Assembly (NCBI GenBank): GCA_016718845.1
Contig: JADKCK010000003.1
Span: 179,281 to 243,280 of the forward strand
Origin: Sphingobacteriales bacterium
Lineage (GTDB): Bacteria; Bacteroidota; Bacteroidia; Chitinophagales; UBA2359
Length of the DNA stretch: 64,000 nt
Direction: 5' to 3'
The notes under the pieces were generated by a model. It saw nothing but the letters and a program-made list of their open reading frames with translations. It did no database searches and was not told where the DNA came from. Shown piece by piece: positions 19,032 through 27,741 of the stretch. How positions within the stretch are numbered: position 1 is the stretch's first letter; each line of letters begins with the position of its first letter. Position numbers and translations under genes: made by a program.

Positions 19032-19062
19032 CAAAACTATTTGCTTACTTATGCCGCGCAAA
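19032..19062 (-). promoter_or_regulatory. Bacteroidota -33/-7 promoter for the permease
   Basis: TTTG (19059-19062), a 19-base spacer and TAGTTTTG (19032-19039) on the minus strand. The spacing matches the Bacteroidota consensus and is the best example in the window. Confidence 0.7.
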
Positions 19063-19133
19063 TCTACACAATTATTTTGGTAAGTAGTTTAGTTTTGGGC
19101 AGATATTGTTGTAGCCAAAATAAAACGCACAAA

Positions 19134-19169
19134 AAACTCGGCAATTTGATTATCCAAATTGCCGAGTTT
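19134..19169 (-). terminator. Terminator after the sulfotransferase gene
   Basis: A perfect 15-bp stem (19134-19148 with 19155-19169), a 6-base loop, starting 3 bases after the stop codon and followed by T-rich sequence. Confidence 0.85.
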
Positions 19170-19172
19170 GTG

Positions 19173-20238
19173 TTATTGTGGGGTGTCGTCAAAGTTTTTA
19201 ATATTACTAGCACCACTCCATTTTAGTTTTAGCAGCCGCAACCACATAGGTAAATAAAAATATGATTTTACCAAATAAATCAAAAATACCTTCATTTGCA
19301 GGGCGTTTAGCCAGTTGTTTAGCGTAAAAGATAAACTTTTGGGCAGATTATTGGTGGTGGTTTCGTAGCCAAATGTCTGCCCTAAATTGCCACAAGCAGC
19401 CTCGGCAATTTGTATTTGTTGGGCAGTTAGTTTTGTTTGCCAGCCTTTGCTGTAGTTGCTCGATACGGTTTTGCCAATATTACCGTGCATTTCCTCGAGG
19501 TGTGCGCTGCCTTCGGGTAGGTTTAAAAACGCTAATAATTTGGGGAAATATGCCGAAAAATGAGCCTGCGGATGTAGCATTTGCTCGTCAAAAGGTATCT
19601 CCAAAAACGCACAAATACGGCGCATTTGTGGTTCAAAATTGGCGGTTAGGTCTTCGTATTTTACCAACAACACGCGTTTTGGGTGTTGTTCAAGGGCAGA
19701 TTTTAAAATGGTGTTGCAAATACGCCAACGGTGTGCGGCTTGCCACGCATTGCCATCTAAGCCATGTTTTAGGCGCGATGCTATGTTGTCGCGATAATCA
19801 CGTACCAAAGCTATAAATTTGGCTTGCGGAAAAGCCCGTAAAAACTCGTGTGTAAAATAGGTATAAGGTGGATTTTTGTCTATGATAGCCTGTATCGGCG
19901 TGTGTTTTTCGAGTGCCAGATACGAATGTAGATGAACAATTTTGCAGAACTCTTCAAAATTTAGTGGGGCTGCTGCCAACAAAGCTTGTTTTAGTTTTGG
20001 TTGATTGATGAGCCAAATTCTAAAATCGGCAAGGTCGTGTTCTTGTATTTTAAAGGCGTTGTCCATAAACAGCTCAATATCTGCTGCTCCAATATCGGTG
20101 CGGTGCTGTAGGTGTTGCCAATAATGCAGCATAAATTTACCCTCGGGCGATGCCACAATGTTGGGGTGCGCATTCAAAGCCTGACTAAGTAGGGTTGTAC
20201 CGCTTGCGCCCCGAACCTATGATAAAATGCAACTGCAT
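19173..20238 (-). pseudogene. PAPS-dependent sulfotransferase family protein (frameshift in the PSB loop)
   Basis: The true start is probably at 20238: MQLHFIIGSGR, then after one extra base near 20205, SGTTLLSQALNAHPNIVASPE. Together these give the 5'-phosphosulfate-binding loop GSGRSGTTLL, which is missing if one begins at the later internal start (20177). Downstream DKNPPYTYFTHEFLRAFPQA, FIALVRDYRDNIASRLKHG (3'-phosphate-binding region) and VLLVKYEDLTANFEPQMRRI are typical. The joined length is about 355 residues. Such enzymes move sulfate from PAPS to glycans or other acceptors; the acceptor here is unknown. A single-base indel in otherwise clean sequence suggests a read error, although phase variation cannot be excluded. 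Confidence 0.8.
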
Positions 20239-20570
20239 GGGCTTTAATTTCTTATTATTAATTATTTATTATTGATTATGAAGCTCACTAAAAAACGGGG
20301 TTGAATTGACACGAAAGTCACCCTAAAATTATTTCTTTTAAGTATACGTTAATGCCACAAAAGAGGGTTGCTACAAGCATAGCCCGCCAATAGTGTATAA
20401 AATGGTCAAAGCAAAAACTCGAAAGAATTTGGGTTTATCTTTTTAGTTACGGTTTGATGATTTCAAATACAAAGATACGGCTTTTTATTAAAAATAACAG
20501 CACTTTATGATGTGCGCCTATTGCCAACAGCCTATAATGGTAATTATTTCAGTTCATCTATAAATCTGCG
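20239..20570. other. Intergenic region with a minus-strand promoter element
   Basis: About 330 bases without coding signal. The only feature I see is TATCTTTG on the minus strand at 20470-20477, about 230 bases before the sulfotransferase start. Confidence 0.4.
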
Positions 20571-21863
20571 TCAAAAATCGGCTGCATTTAGGTTCAACAA
20601 CCAGCCTTTTGAGCCTTGTCCTTCTTCGGTGTAGTTGGTGTAGCCGCCTGTGTATAGGGTGTTGCCTACTGCCGTAATGTTGTGAAACATGCTTTGGTTG
20701 GCTTCATCGCCAAAAAGGTAGATGTTGTCGCTAAATAAATCGCCGGTGGTGGCATCAACCCGACTTAGGCAGGCGTAGCCGCGTGGGTAGGCATATTCTT
20801 CGGTGCAGGTGGGGTCGTATAGTTTTGCCATGGCAAAGCCGCCTACCATAAACACTTTGTTGCCCACTGCTGCCACCGATAAGCCATACGACCAATAGTT
20901 TTGGTCGAACAAGTACCTGTCCCAAATTTTGGAGTTGTTGGCAATAGAGTAGGCGCGTATTTGGGCTTCTTGTCGTAAGCCATCGTCGGAGGGGCGCGTG
21001 CCTGCCACAAAAACACTGGTTCCGTTGGTTGCCAAACGGGTGTATTGGTCGGTGGTTTCGCCCATTGATGTTAGCTTGTTGAGTTGTAAATCAAAGACAG
21101 CCAAAACGGGGTTTCCGCCGCTTATATACAAGCGGTTGTTGGTTAGTAGCACGTCGGAGTAGTAGCCGTCGGTGCTCAAATATTGTTTTTCGATGCTTAG
21201 TTGGTTGTTTTCGATGCGGCAAATAAAGGCGTAGCCATACGAAAAATTGCTGCCCGTTGGGGTTACATAACCTACGGCGGCGGCTCTAAAACCATTGGTG
21301 GTGTTTTCTATCCATGCCAGTTTTCGTATCAAAACGGTGGTGTCGATTTTGGTTAGTTTATAGTCGAGTTGTGGGGTGCCGGTGGTGTTTAGCAGCACTA
21401 CTCTGCCCTTGTTCGATTCGCTGCCACATACTGCCAAACTGTTTTTGTATTGCCCGCTGGCTTGTGTTAGGGCGGTTAAGGGGTTGGGGTAAAATGCCAA
21501 ACTTTTGCTCCATTGGAGCGTGCCATTGGTGCTTGTTTTGCCAATGGTGTGTTTAATGTTGGCGGTTGGCTGGGTGGTTGGTTGATAAATAGAGCCGTCG
21601 GGGTTGACAATTACCTCGAAATATTGCTCGCTGCTTTCGCCTTCGTAGGCGGCATAGTATAGGTTGTTGTCGCCGCTGTTGGCGGTGTGCAGCAAAATAT
21701 ATTTTTGGGTAGATGCGGTAAAAAAGCGCTCGTCTTGTACCAAATTGTTGCTGTTTGGGGCTATGGTGTGGCGTACGTTTTTACAATAATCTTCTTTTTT
21801 ACAAGCTATAAAAGTGCTTAAAATTAGGCAAATTGTCAATGATAAAAAGTGTGTAGTTTTCAT
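20571..21863 (-). CDS. Secreted lipoprotein, beta-propeller-like, function unknown
   Basis: 430 residues. A lipoprotein signal peptide ends STFIAC, with Cys21 as the lipid-modified residue. The rest is strand-rich, with repeats of about 45-50 residues of the pattern x-W-x-S/A-K-x-L-x-x-Y followed by G-N-x-V/L-Y-V/F-x-G-G (for example VGNKVFMVGGFAMAKLYD and AVGNTLYTGGYTNYTEEGQG), which resembles PQQ- or delta-60-type propellers. It is probably anchored in the outer membrane. Neighbours give no functional hint. It is intact and has no close terminator on its 3' side. Confidence 0.65.
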   Translation of the reverse strand: MKTTHFLSLTICLILSTFIACKKEDYCKNVRHTIAPNSNNLVQDERFFTASTQKYILLHTANSGDNNLYYAAYEGESSEQYFEVIVNPDGSIYQPTTQPTANIKHTIGKTSTNGTLQWSKSLAFYPNPLTALTQASGQYKNSLAVCGSESNKGRVVLLNTTGTPQLDYKLTKIDTTVLIRKLAWIENTTNGFRAAAVGYVTPTGSNFSYGYAFICRIENNQLSIEKQYLSTDGYYSDVLLTNNRLYISGGNPVLAVFDLQLNKLTSMGETTDQYTRLATNGTSVFVAGTRPSDDGLRQEAQIRAYSIANNSKIWDRYLFDQNYWSYGLSVAAVGNKVFMVGGFAMAKLYDPTCTEEYAYPRGYACLSRVDATTGDLFSDNIYLFGDEANQSMFHNITAVGNTLYTGGYTNYTEEGQGSKGWLLNLNAADF

Positions 21864-21949
21864 TGTGTTGGTGTAGTTTTGAGTTATTTGGGTGTGTGTT
21901 TTGGCGAAGATGTTGGGTGGTTGTAATTTGTTTGGGCGCTTGCTTTTTT

Positions 21950-22033
21950 TCTGGGGGTGCCCGCAACTGTGAAAAAAGGTGGAAAGCCAATCATCACCCC
22001 AAAAAAGACATATTCCGCGTCAAGCGGGGCTGT
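21950..22033 (-). repeat. Dispersed ~85-bp element, copy 1
   Basis: The core at 21996-22030 is the reverse complement of 27965-27999, essentially identical over 35 bases. Similarity continues outward (a TTGGCTT-type stretch and a GGCACCCCC end). The core holds a short hairpin CCGC-TTGAC-GCGG. No open frame is shared, so this is a non-coding dispersed repeat. Confidence 0.6.
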
Positions 22034-22096
22034 GCAAGTTGAGCGATGAGTAGCCTCAAAAAAGTAACCAAAATCAAGGCCTGGAGAGGGGGTAAT

Positions 22097-22215
22097 TTAA
22101 AAAAAACTGGCCCCCAAAAAAAAAACCCCCCCCCCCCAACCCCTTTTTTTGCCCTGCTTCCTTGCTCGGGGGGGCGCGCCCCCCCCCACTTTTTTTTTTT
22201 TTCCCCCCCCCGTCT
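22097..22215. other. Homopolymer-dense stretch, probably a consensus artefact
   Basis: Runs of A, C, G and T of 7 or more follow one another for about 120 bases, unlike anything in nearby genes. A similar block lies at 35140-35245. Inflated homopolymers in an unresolved repeat are the likely cause. Confidence 0.5.
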
Positions 22216-22255
22216 TAATCGTGTTTATTTATCATCAACTACTTACTATAAAAAC

Positions 22256-22304
22256 TAAACCCAACTGCAAAAAAACTTTGACGTGTTTTATGCAGTTGGG
22301 TTTA
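22256..22304 (-). terminator. Terminator after the sigma/barrel operon
   Basis: A perfect 14-bp stem (22256-22269 with 22291-22304), a 21-base A/T-rich loop, 40 bases downstream of the barrel-gene stop. Confidence 0.7.
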
Positions 22305-22343
22305 CATGCTTGATGTATTTTGTTTAAATGTAATTTTGCTTTT

Positions 22344-23843
22344 TTAAAATCGGTAGAGCAAACCTAATTGTATGCCTGTGGTGGTGGTGTGGTATTTGTT
22401 GGATAAGAGCAATGGTGTTTGTGATTCGGCATTGGTTATCGGCGAGTTTTGGGCGTTTGCATCGTATATATTGTTTGCTTTAAGGTTTGTTTTTATAGTA
22501 GCATCGGCTTGCAATACTAAGTTTTTGTTAATTTGGTATTGTAAGCCGCCGTGTATTTGTACCCAATCGAAACGGTTATTGGTAGCTAATTTGGGTTGAA
22601 CGACTTTTTCGGCAACGTTGTAATTGGTATCTTGGGTAAATGGTGGGGTGTTGTTAGGGGTATTGGTGTTGCATTGGCAGATGGTGACATCTAACATGGT
22701 TTGTGTGGGTATGTATATGTTGTAGGCTATGTCTGTTTGATGTACAAAAGCAGTGCCTGCGCTTAGGTAGGCTTGTGTGCGGGCTTCGGGCGTAAAATAG
22801 TGTTTAATTAGCAACGGAATTTCGATTTGGTTGCTTTGAACGCCTGTAATTTTAGGGCTGTAAAAATCGCTTAGTACAATGGGGGTTGGCGATGCAAAGT
22901 TTACTTTGTTTTTGCTTGCCAAAGTGCCTGTTTCTACTGCCCAATGGGGTGTTAGTTTGTACTCGGCGCTAATACCTATGGCGGGTGCGTAGTTTTGTTG
23001 TTGGCTTTTGTTGGTAAATGTTTGTGTAAAGGCGGTTTGTAATCCTACCAAAAAGCGTTTTTTGTGTGTTTTGGGTGCTTTTATGTTTGGTGTCGATGCG
23101 GTTTTTAGCTTGGTTTGTGGCAACGGATTTGTTATGTTTTGTGCCATTAAGGTGGGTAACAATACGGGCGTTGCTTGTTTCTCGGATAAATTTTGGGGTT
23201 GTTCGGTGGGTTGTTTGATGGTTTTTGTAGTTACCGCATCTGCCAAAATATTTTCTGGTGTTGGGCTTGTTTCTGTTGTGTTATACAATGTAGGTATATC
23301 ATTGGCGGCAGCCACCACTATTTTCGACGACGATGTGTTGTTGTACCAAATGGGTGTGGTGGTAGTTGATTGTTCAATTTGTGGGGTGTTGGTTTTGTTT
23401 TGCGCAGATGCGTTAGCCCTTGTGTTGCGTTTTTGGGTAGGCACATTGGCAGTTTGGGCAGCCATTATTGCGTTTTCGGTGGTTTGGGTTATGGGTTGAT
23501 TGCTATTTATGGGTGTGTTTATTGCCGCAGCTTGGTTGGTTTGAGCTAGATTTTGGTCGTTTTGTTGGGTAGATACTTGGTTTTGTAGTTGTTTGTCGGC
23601 AGGCAAAAAGTTGTTGACATACAAATTCCAGCCCATCAACAAGCCTACCAATATGGCAGCCAAACCTGTGCCAGCGGTAAAAGCTATGCGATTAGGAAAA
23701 AAAAGAATGGCTCGTTTTTTACGTTTTTTATTGAGCATTGCGTCCATGGCAGCCCAGTCTGCAGGGTTATAGGGCATTTCGAACTGGTCGAGTGCCTTTT
23801 TTATTTTTTGCTCAAATGGGTCGTATTTATTGCTGTGTTTCAT
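22344..23843 (-). CDS. Membrane-anchored protein with anti-sigma-like head and outer-membrane barrel
   Basis: 499 residues in three parts. Residues 1-48 are a charged cytoplasmic head (FEQKIKKALDQFEMPYNPAD, WAAMDAMLNKKRKKR). One hydrophobic helix covers about 55-75 (AGTGLAAILVGLLMGWNLYV). A low-complexity N/T/Q/P-rich linker runs from about 80 to 255. From about 260 to the end are amphipathic strands (PAIGISAEYKLTPHWAVETG, IEIPLLIKHYFTPEARTQAY) ending in LGLLYRF with a terminal Phe, typical of a PorT/OmpA-like beta-barrel. The head resembles the N-terminal part of proteins encoded beside ECF sigma factors. The sigma gene is 112 bases upstream on the same strand, so this is probably its regulator. 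Family annotation is usually just outer membrane beta-barrel protein. Confidence 0.75.
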   Translation of the reverse strand: MKHSNKYDPFEQKIKKALDQFEMPYNPADWAAMDAMLNKKRKKRAILFFPNRIAFTAGTGLAAILVGLLMGWNLYVNNFLPADKQLQNQVSTQQNDQNLAQTNQAAAINTPINSNQPITQTTENAIMAAQTANVPTQKRNTRANASAQNKTNTPQIEQSTTTTPIWYNNTSSSKIVVAAANDIPTLYNTTETSPTPENILADAVTTKTIKQPTEQPQNLSEKQATPVLLPTLMAQNITNPLPQTKLKTASTPNIKAPKTHKKRFLVGLQTAFTQTFTNKSQQQNYAPAIGISAEYKLTPHWAVETGTLASKNKVNFASPTPIVLSDFYSPKITGVQSNQIEIPLLIKHYFTPEARTQAYLSAGTAFVHQTDIAYNIYIPTQTMLDVTICQCNTNTPNNTPPFTQDTNYNVAEKVVQPKLATNNRFDWVQIHGGLQYQINKNLVLQADATIKTNLKANNIYDANAQNSPITNAESQTPLLLSNKYHTTTTGIQLGLLYRF

Positions 23844-23955
23844 TGGACAAGATGATGGAATTGAAAAGGGGGTTGGGTATTTGGTTGTATTTTGATTGGT
23901 GGGTTAGCGTATTTTAAGAGATAATGAGTTACTGGGTATTTGTAATTTCCGAAAA

Positions 23956-24552
23956 TTAGTTGCTTGTTTTTTTGTAGTAAAAATCGGGGAAATTTTCGCA
24001 GATAAGTTCTTGCAATTTAACTTTAGCTTTCGATAAATTAGATTTAGAAGTACCTTCGCCTATGCCCAATAAGTCGGCAATTTCGCGGTGCGAGTAGCCC
24101 TCTACAACATATAGGTTAAACACGGTGCGGTAAGCGGGCGACAATTGCTGCACGACCGACATAATTTCTTCGGCAGATAGTTTGTCAATAATGGTTTCGG
24201 TGTTGGTGTCGCATTCGGTATGGGCGTAGTCTAACTCTACCTGTGGGCTATTTTTACGGTTGCGGCGGTAGTGGTCAATGGCGGTATTTACAATAATACG
24301 TTTAATCCAAACGGGTAAAGGATGTGTTGGTTGATAGTTGTGTAAGTTGGTAAATACTTTCATAAAACCTTCGTTCAAAATATCGCGGGCTTCTTCGTAA
24401 TCGTTGGCATAGCGCATACATACTGCCATCATCCGACGGTAGTTCATGTCGTACAGTTCTCTTTGGCAGAGTCTGTCGCCCCGCAAGCAGCCGCTAATGA
24501 GCTGTTCTTCGCGGGTAAATTCAAAATCCGATGCGCTTAGTATCAATTCCAT
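23956..24552 (-). CDS. ECF-type RNA polymerase sigma factor
   Basis: 198 residues, the usual size for sigma-70 group 4. Region 2 lies at about residues 25-95 (CLRGDRLCQRELYDMNYRRM; YANDYEEARDILNEGFMKVF; LPVWIKRIIVNTAIDHYRRN). Region 4 lies at about 130-185 (LSPAYRTVFNLYVVEGYSHR, EIADLLGIGEGTSKSNLSKA), a clear helix-turn-helix. It redirects RNA polymerase to a dedicated promoter set, possibly including its own. It lies upstream of, and most likely shares a transcript with, the barrel protein with a cytoplasmic head. I see no convincing auto-regulatory promoter. Confidence 0.95.
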   Translation of the reverse strand: MELILSASDFEFTREEQLISGCLRGDRLCQRELYDMNYRRMMAVCMRYANDYEEARDILNEGFMKVFTNLHNYQPTHPLPVWIKRIIVNTAIDHYRRNRKNSPQVELDYAHTECDTNTETIIDKLSAEEIMSVVQQLSPAYRTVFNLYVVEGYSHREIADLLGIGEGTSKSNLSKAKVKLQELICENFPDFYYKKTSN

Positions 24553-24669
24553 GCAATAGTTTTAGCTAATTCACCAAACGACAAAACAAATAAAAAGGTT
24601 GCCTACAGTACAAAAAAAAGTTTTTGGGGCAGATGATAATATTTTTGGGGAATAAAAGGGAGTTATATT

Positions 24670-25473
24670 TTATAGAAATTTAGATATAATAAGGTCGCCT
24701 ACTTCTATCAAAATAAGTGCGATAATAATCCACTCTAAAATAGCGCTTTCGCGGTGCTGATACAAATCTCTGAACACATGAAGGTTATCTTCTACAATTT
24801 TAAAGGTATATTCTATTTCTCGGAAACGTGCTTGTAGGTCAAAAGAGCGCACCAATCCGCGATGAATTTTATCGAGGTATTCATCGTCCCAGGTCATTTC
24901 GGGGCTATCAAAAAGGTATAAATTTTCGACAATGCGGTTTTTGGTGTTTAAGGTTTTGCCAATAAATTTGAGCATATTTTTACGGCTCATTTGCAAATTA
25001 CCCGTTTCTTCTAATTGTTCGCTTAGGTTACACACAGCTGCCAACAAAGCCTCCGATGTTTTGTCGTAATAATCTAACGCCACCGACTGAGATAGGTTAA
25101 ACAACACTATTTTCAGTACACGCTCGTCTAAAACAGGTACATACAAACAATCAAAAGCTTGCCTAATAGCTGTATTATCGCCAGTTTCTTCAATTTCGTA
25201 ATCGTCGCGCAGTTTTTCTGCCAAAGGTCGACGCACATATTGTTGTAATAACTGAATATTTTGGCTCATCTCTACATCTGGTACGTTGGCAAAAACAGCT
25301 ACACCATAATGAAAAAGATATAAGTGTTTATCGGCATCAATGGCATAAAAAAGCTCTGTGTTGCTTTCATACAGCAAATTGGCGGTATATGTGGCTTTAA
25401 ACTGCTTAATATCTAAGGTCTCTGCTATTAAAAAGGCAGCTACCTTTATGTTTTTGGGCGATGTGGTGTTCAT
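24670..25473 (-). CDS. RMD1/DUF155 family membrane protein
   Basis: 267 residues. The central DUF155 region has the family core LYLFHYGVAVFANVPDVEMS (about 51-70). The helical part carries KFIGKTLNTKNRIVENLYLF and EYLDKIHRGLVRSFDLQARF. One transmembrane helix sits near the C-terminus after HRESAILEWIIIALILIEVG, the most conserved feature. Yeast homologues are mitochondrial or meiosis-related; the bacterial role is unknown. The gene begins right after a 42-bp tandem repeat array, so its promoter must lie in or across that array, or in the roughly 60 bases between. Confidence 0.85.
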   Translation of the reverse strand: MNTTSPKNIKVAAFLIAETLDIKQFKATYTANLLYESNTELFYAIDADKHLYLFHYGVAVFANVPDVEMSQNIQLLQQYVRRPLAEKLRDDYEIEETGDNTAIRQAFDCLYVPVLDERVLKIVLFNLSQSVALDYYDKTSEALLAAVCNLSEQLEETGNLQMSRKNMLKFIGKTLNTKNRIVENLYLFDSPEMTWDDEYLDKIHRGLVRSFDLQARFREIEYTFKIVEDNLHVFRDLYQHRESAILEWIIIALILIEVGDLIISKFL

Positions 25474-25534
25474 TGTATTGACAATAAAATAACATTTTTA
25501 AATTTTAAAACATACGATAGATTATGCTTTTTTT

Positions 25535-26227
25535 CGACACATAGATGCATAGGTTGGCATAGATACATAGTTTTTTCAACACATAGATGCATAGGTTGGT
25601 ATAGATACATAGTTTTTTCGACACATAGGTGCATAGGTTGGCATAGATACATAGATTATACCTATGCTGCCTATGCTTTTTTTCGACACATAGGTACATA
25701 GATTTGCATAGAAACATAGATTATACCTATGCTGTCTATGCTTTTTTTCGACACATAGATGCATAGATTGGCATAGGATACATAGTTTTTTCAACACATA
25801 GATGCATAGATTGGCATAGGATACATAGTTCTTTCAACACATAGATGCATAGGTTGGTATAGATACATAGTTTTTTCGACACATAGACGCATAGGTTGGC
25901 ATAGGATACATAGTTTTTTCGACACATAGACGCATAGGTTGGCATAGATACATAGTTTTTTCAACACATAGATGCATAGATTGGCATAGATACATAGTTT
26001 TTTCAACACATAGATGCATAGATTGGCATAGAAACATAGTTTTTTCAACACATAGATACATAGGTTGGCATAGATACGTAGTTTTTTCAACACATAGATA
26101 CATAGGTTGGCATAGATACATAGTTTTTTCAACACATAGATACATAGGTTGGCATAGATACATAGTTTTTTCAACACATAGGTGCATAGGTGGGCATAGA
26201 TACATAGTTTTTTCAACACATAGATGC
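25535..26227. repeat. 42-bp tandem array, about 15.5 units
   Basis: The unit is about 42 bases, with starts such as acacatagatgcatagg followed by ttggcatagatacatag and a T6 run. Unit starts are near 25537, 25579, 25621, 25685, 25749, 25794, 25837, 25879, 25922, 25964, 26006, 26048, 26090, 26132, 26174 and a partial at 26216. Two units carry a 22-base insertion with a cctatgct motif, and a few are 43 bases. Because 42 is a multiple of three, the minus strand shows 14-residue periodic open frames (YLCQPMHLCVEKTM-like). I see no start signals or codon bias that would make them genes. Confidence 0.9.
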
Positions 26228-26346
26228 ATCGAAACATCGCAATTTCACCACTTCACCACATCGCAATATCCCCACATCCCCACATCCCCACTTCACCACA
26301 TCGCAATATCCCCACATCCCCACATCGCAATATCCCCACTTCGCCA
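26228..26346. repeat. Octamer-period array (WTCNCMAY), copy A
   Basis: About 15 head-to-tail octamers (ATCGCAAT, TTCACCAC, ATCCCCAC, TTCGCCAC) run without a break from the last 42-bp unit to the stop codon of the adaptor gene. The same octamer type recurs at 34.8, 41.7 and 44.6 kb. Confidence 0.85.
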
Positions 26347-27741
26347 CTATTCTTCTTTTTTATACAACTCTTCTTTCGATACCTTTTCTACCATTAAGCT
26401 ATCTTTTAGTTCTTTTGATATAACCCTATATGGAGCCGACACTACCTCTTCGCCACCTTTTAAGCCGCTTAATATTTGTATGTACGATTCGTCTTGTAAA
26501 CCTACTGTTACCTCGCGCGACATGACCATATTGTTGTTTAACACAAAAACCAACTCTTTTAGGTCGTCTCTGTTCTCCGATTTTTCGAGGTTGGGGTTTA
26601 TTTTTGTTTTTAGGGTATCCTCGCGCGTTGTTACTGCTTGGATAGGCACTGCAAGGGCTTTGTCAATGGTTTCGGTTTGTATGTCTGCCGAGCAAGACAT
26701 ACCTGGGCGGAAAGGCAATTTACTTTTTTTCATCAAATCGAGGTACGACGAGGGCAACAACCTAATTTTGACCGTAAAATTGGTTATTTGATTGGTAGCT
26801 GCTTGCAACTGACTGGTGCTACCCGCCGAGCTAGCAATTTGGGTAACAACGCCCTTAAATTTTCGGTCGGGGTAGGCATCAATATCCACCAAAGCGGTAT
26901 CGTTCATAGATACGCGCACAATATCGTTTTCGCTCACATCAACGCGGGCTTCCATGGCTTTAAAATCGGCAATGCGCAGCATTTCGGTGCCCGAAAACTG
27001 CGACGTACCCACCACGCGCTCGCCTTTTTTAACATTTAGCTTCGACACAATGCCACTTAGTGGGGCATACACATTGGTTCGGCGTAGATTATCGCGGGCT
27101 TGTTTCAACGATGCCTGCGTGCTTTGCGTATTATACGATGCACCCTGTACGCTCTCGCGCAGGGCGGCAAGGTCGGCTTGTGCGCCTTGTATTTGTGCTT
27201 CTAATTGTTGCACAAGGGTTTCGGCGGTTTCTAGTTCGGCTTTCGAAATCACCTCATCTTTATATAATTGTTGGCTGCGTTTAAGGCTGCGGCGAGCATT
27301 GTCTATCTGCACTTGTAGCTGTTTTATGGCAGCATCGCCTTGTTTTATGCGTGCCGACGCGTTGGCTTCGTTGCTACGCGATGCATTTACGCCAGCATTA
27401 GCTTGGTCAACAACCGATGCGTAAATTTCGGGGTTAATGCGGGCAATCAACTGTCCGCTTTTTACCGAGTCGCCCTCTTCTACCGTCAGTTCCATTATCT
27501 CGCCCGATACATCGGGCGACACACCAACCTCTATAACCGGATATATTTTGCCACTTGCCGATACGGTTTCTATAATTTTGCGTTCTTCGGCTTTTTCTAT
27601 TGCTACTTTTACCACATCGGCTTTGCCAATCCAGCCTGCATGTTTAGCCCATAAACCGCCGCCAATACCTAATACTGCCAAAATGGCTAAGGTAATTAAA
27701 ATTTTGTTCGAATTGCTTTTTCTTTTAGGTACAGTTGTCAT
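26347..27741 (-). CDS. RND/ABC efflux periplasmic adaptor (HlyD/AcrA/MacA family)
   Basis: 464 residues. One N-terminal membrane anchor covers about 12-34 (ILITLAILAVLGIGGGLWAK). A barrel-sandwich half-motif follows (VGVSPDVSGEIMELTVEEGD, about 72-91), then a long coiled-coil hairpin (about 110-215, rich in Q/A/K heptads such as QLEAQIQGAQADLAALRESV). The second lipoyl half is TNVYAPLSGIVSKLNVKKGE, followed by beta-barrel and membrane-proximal domains (PFRPGMSCSADIQTETIDKA). It would join an inner-membrane pump to an outer-membrane TolC-like channel. No pump gene is adjacent; the MacB-like permease at 12.4 kb is a possible but unlinked partner. The stop codon abuts a repeat array. Confidence 0.9.
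   Translation of the reverse strand: MTTVPKRKSNSNKILITLAILAVLGIGGGLWAKHAGWIGKADVVKVAIEKAEERKIIETVSASGKIYPVIEVGVSPDVSGEIMELTVEEGDSVKSGQLIARINPEIYASVVDQANAGVNASRSNEANASARIKQGDAAIKQLQVQIDNARRSLKRSQQLYKDEVISKAELETAETLVQQLEAQIQGAQADLAALRESVQGASYNTQSTQASLKQARDNLRRTNVYAPLSGIVSKLNVKKGERVVGTSQFSGTEMLRIADFKAMEARVDVSENDIVRVSMNDTALVDIDAYPDRKFKGVVTQIASSAGSTSQLQAATNQITNFTVKIRLLPSSYLDLMKKSKLPFRPGMSCSADIQTETIDKALAVPIQAVTTREDTLKTKINPNLEKSENRDDLKELVFVLNNNMVMSREVTVGLQDESYIQILSGLKGGEEVVSAPYRVISKELKDSLMVEKVSKEELYKKEE

Noticed and set aside
25535..26227. The 42-bp array as a CRISPR array
   Set aside because: Units follow head to tail with no unique spacers between identical repeats; the variation is point changes within one unit, and no cas gene is present.
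25535..26237. Overlapping minus-strand frames with YLCQPMHLCVEKT-like repeats as a Cys-rich repeat protein
   Set aside because: The frames exist in more than one register because the DNA unit is 42 bases; 43-base units shift them, there is no plausible start region, and the composition only mirrors the DNA repeat.
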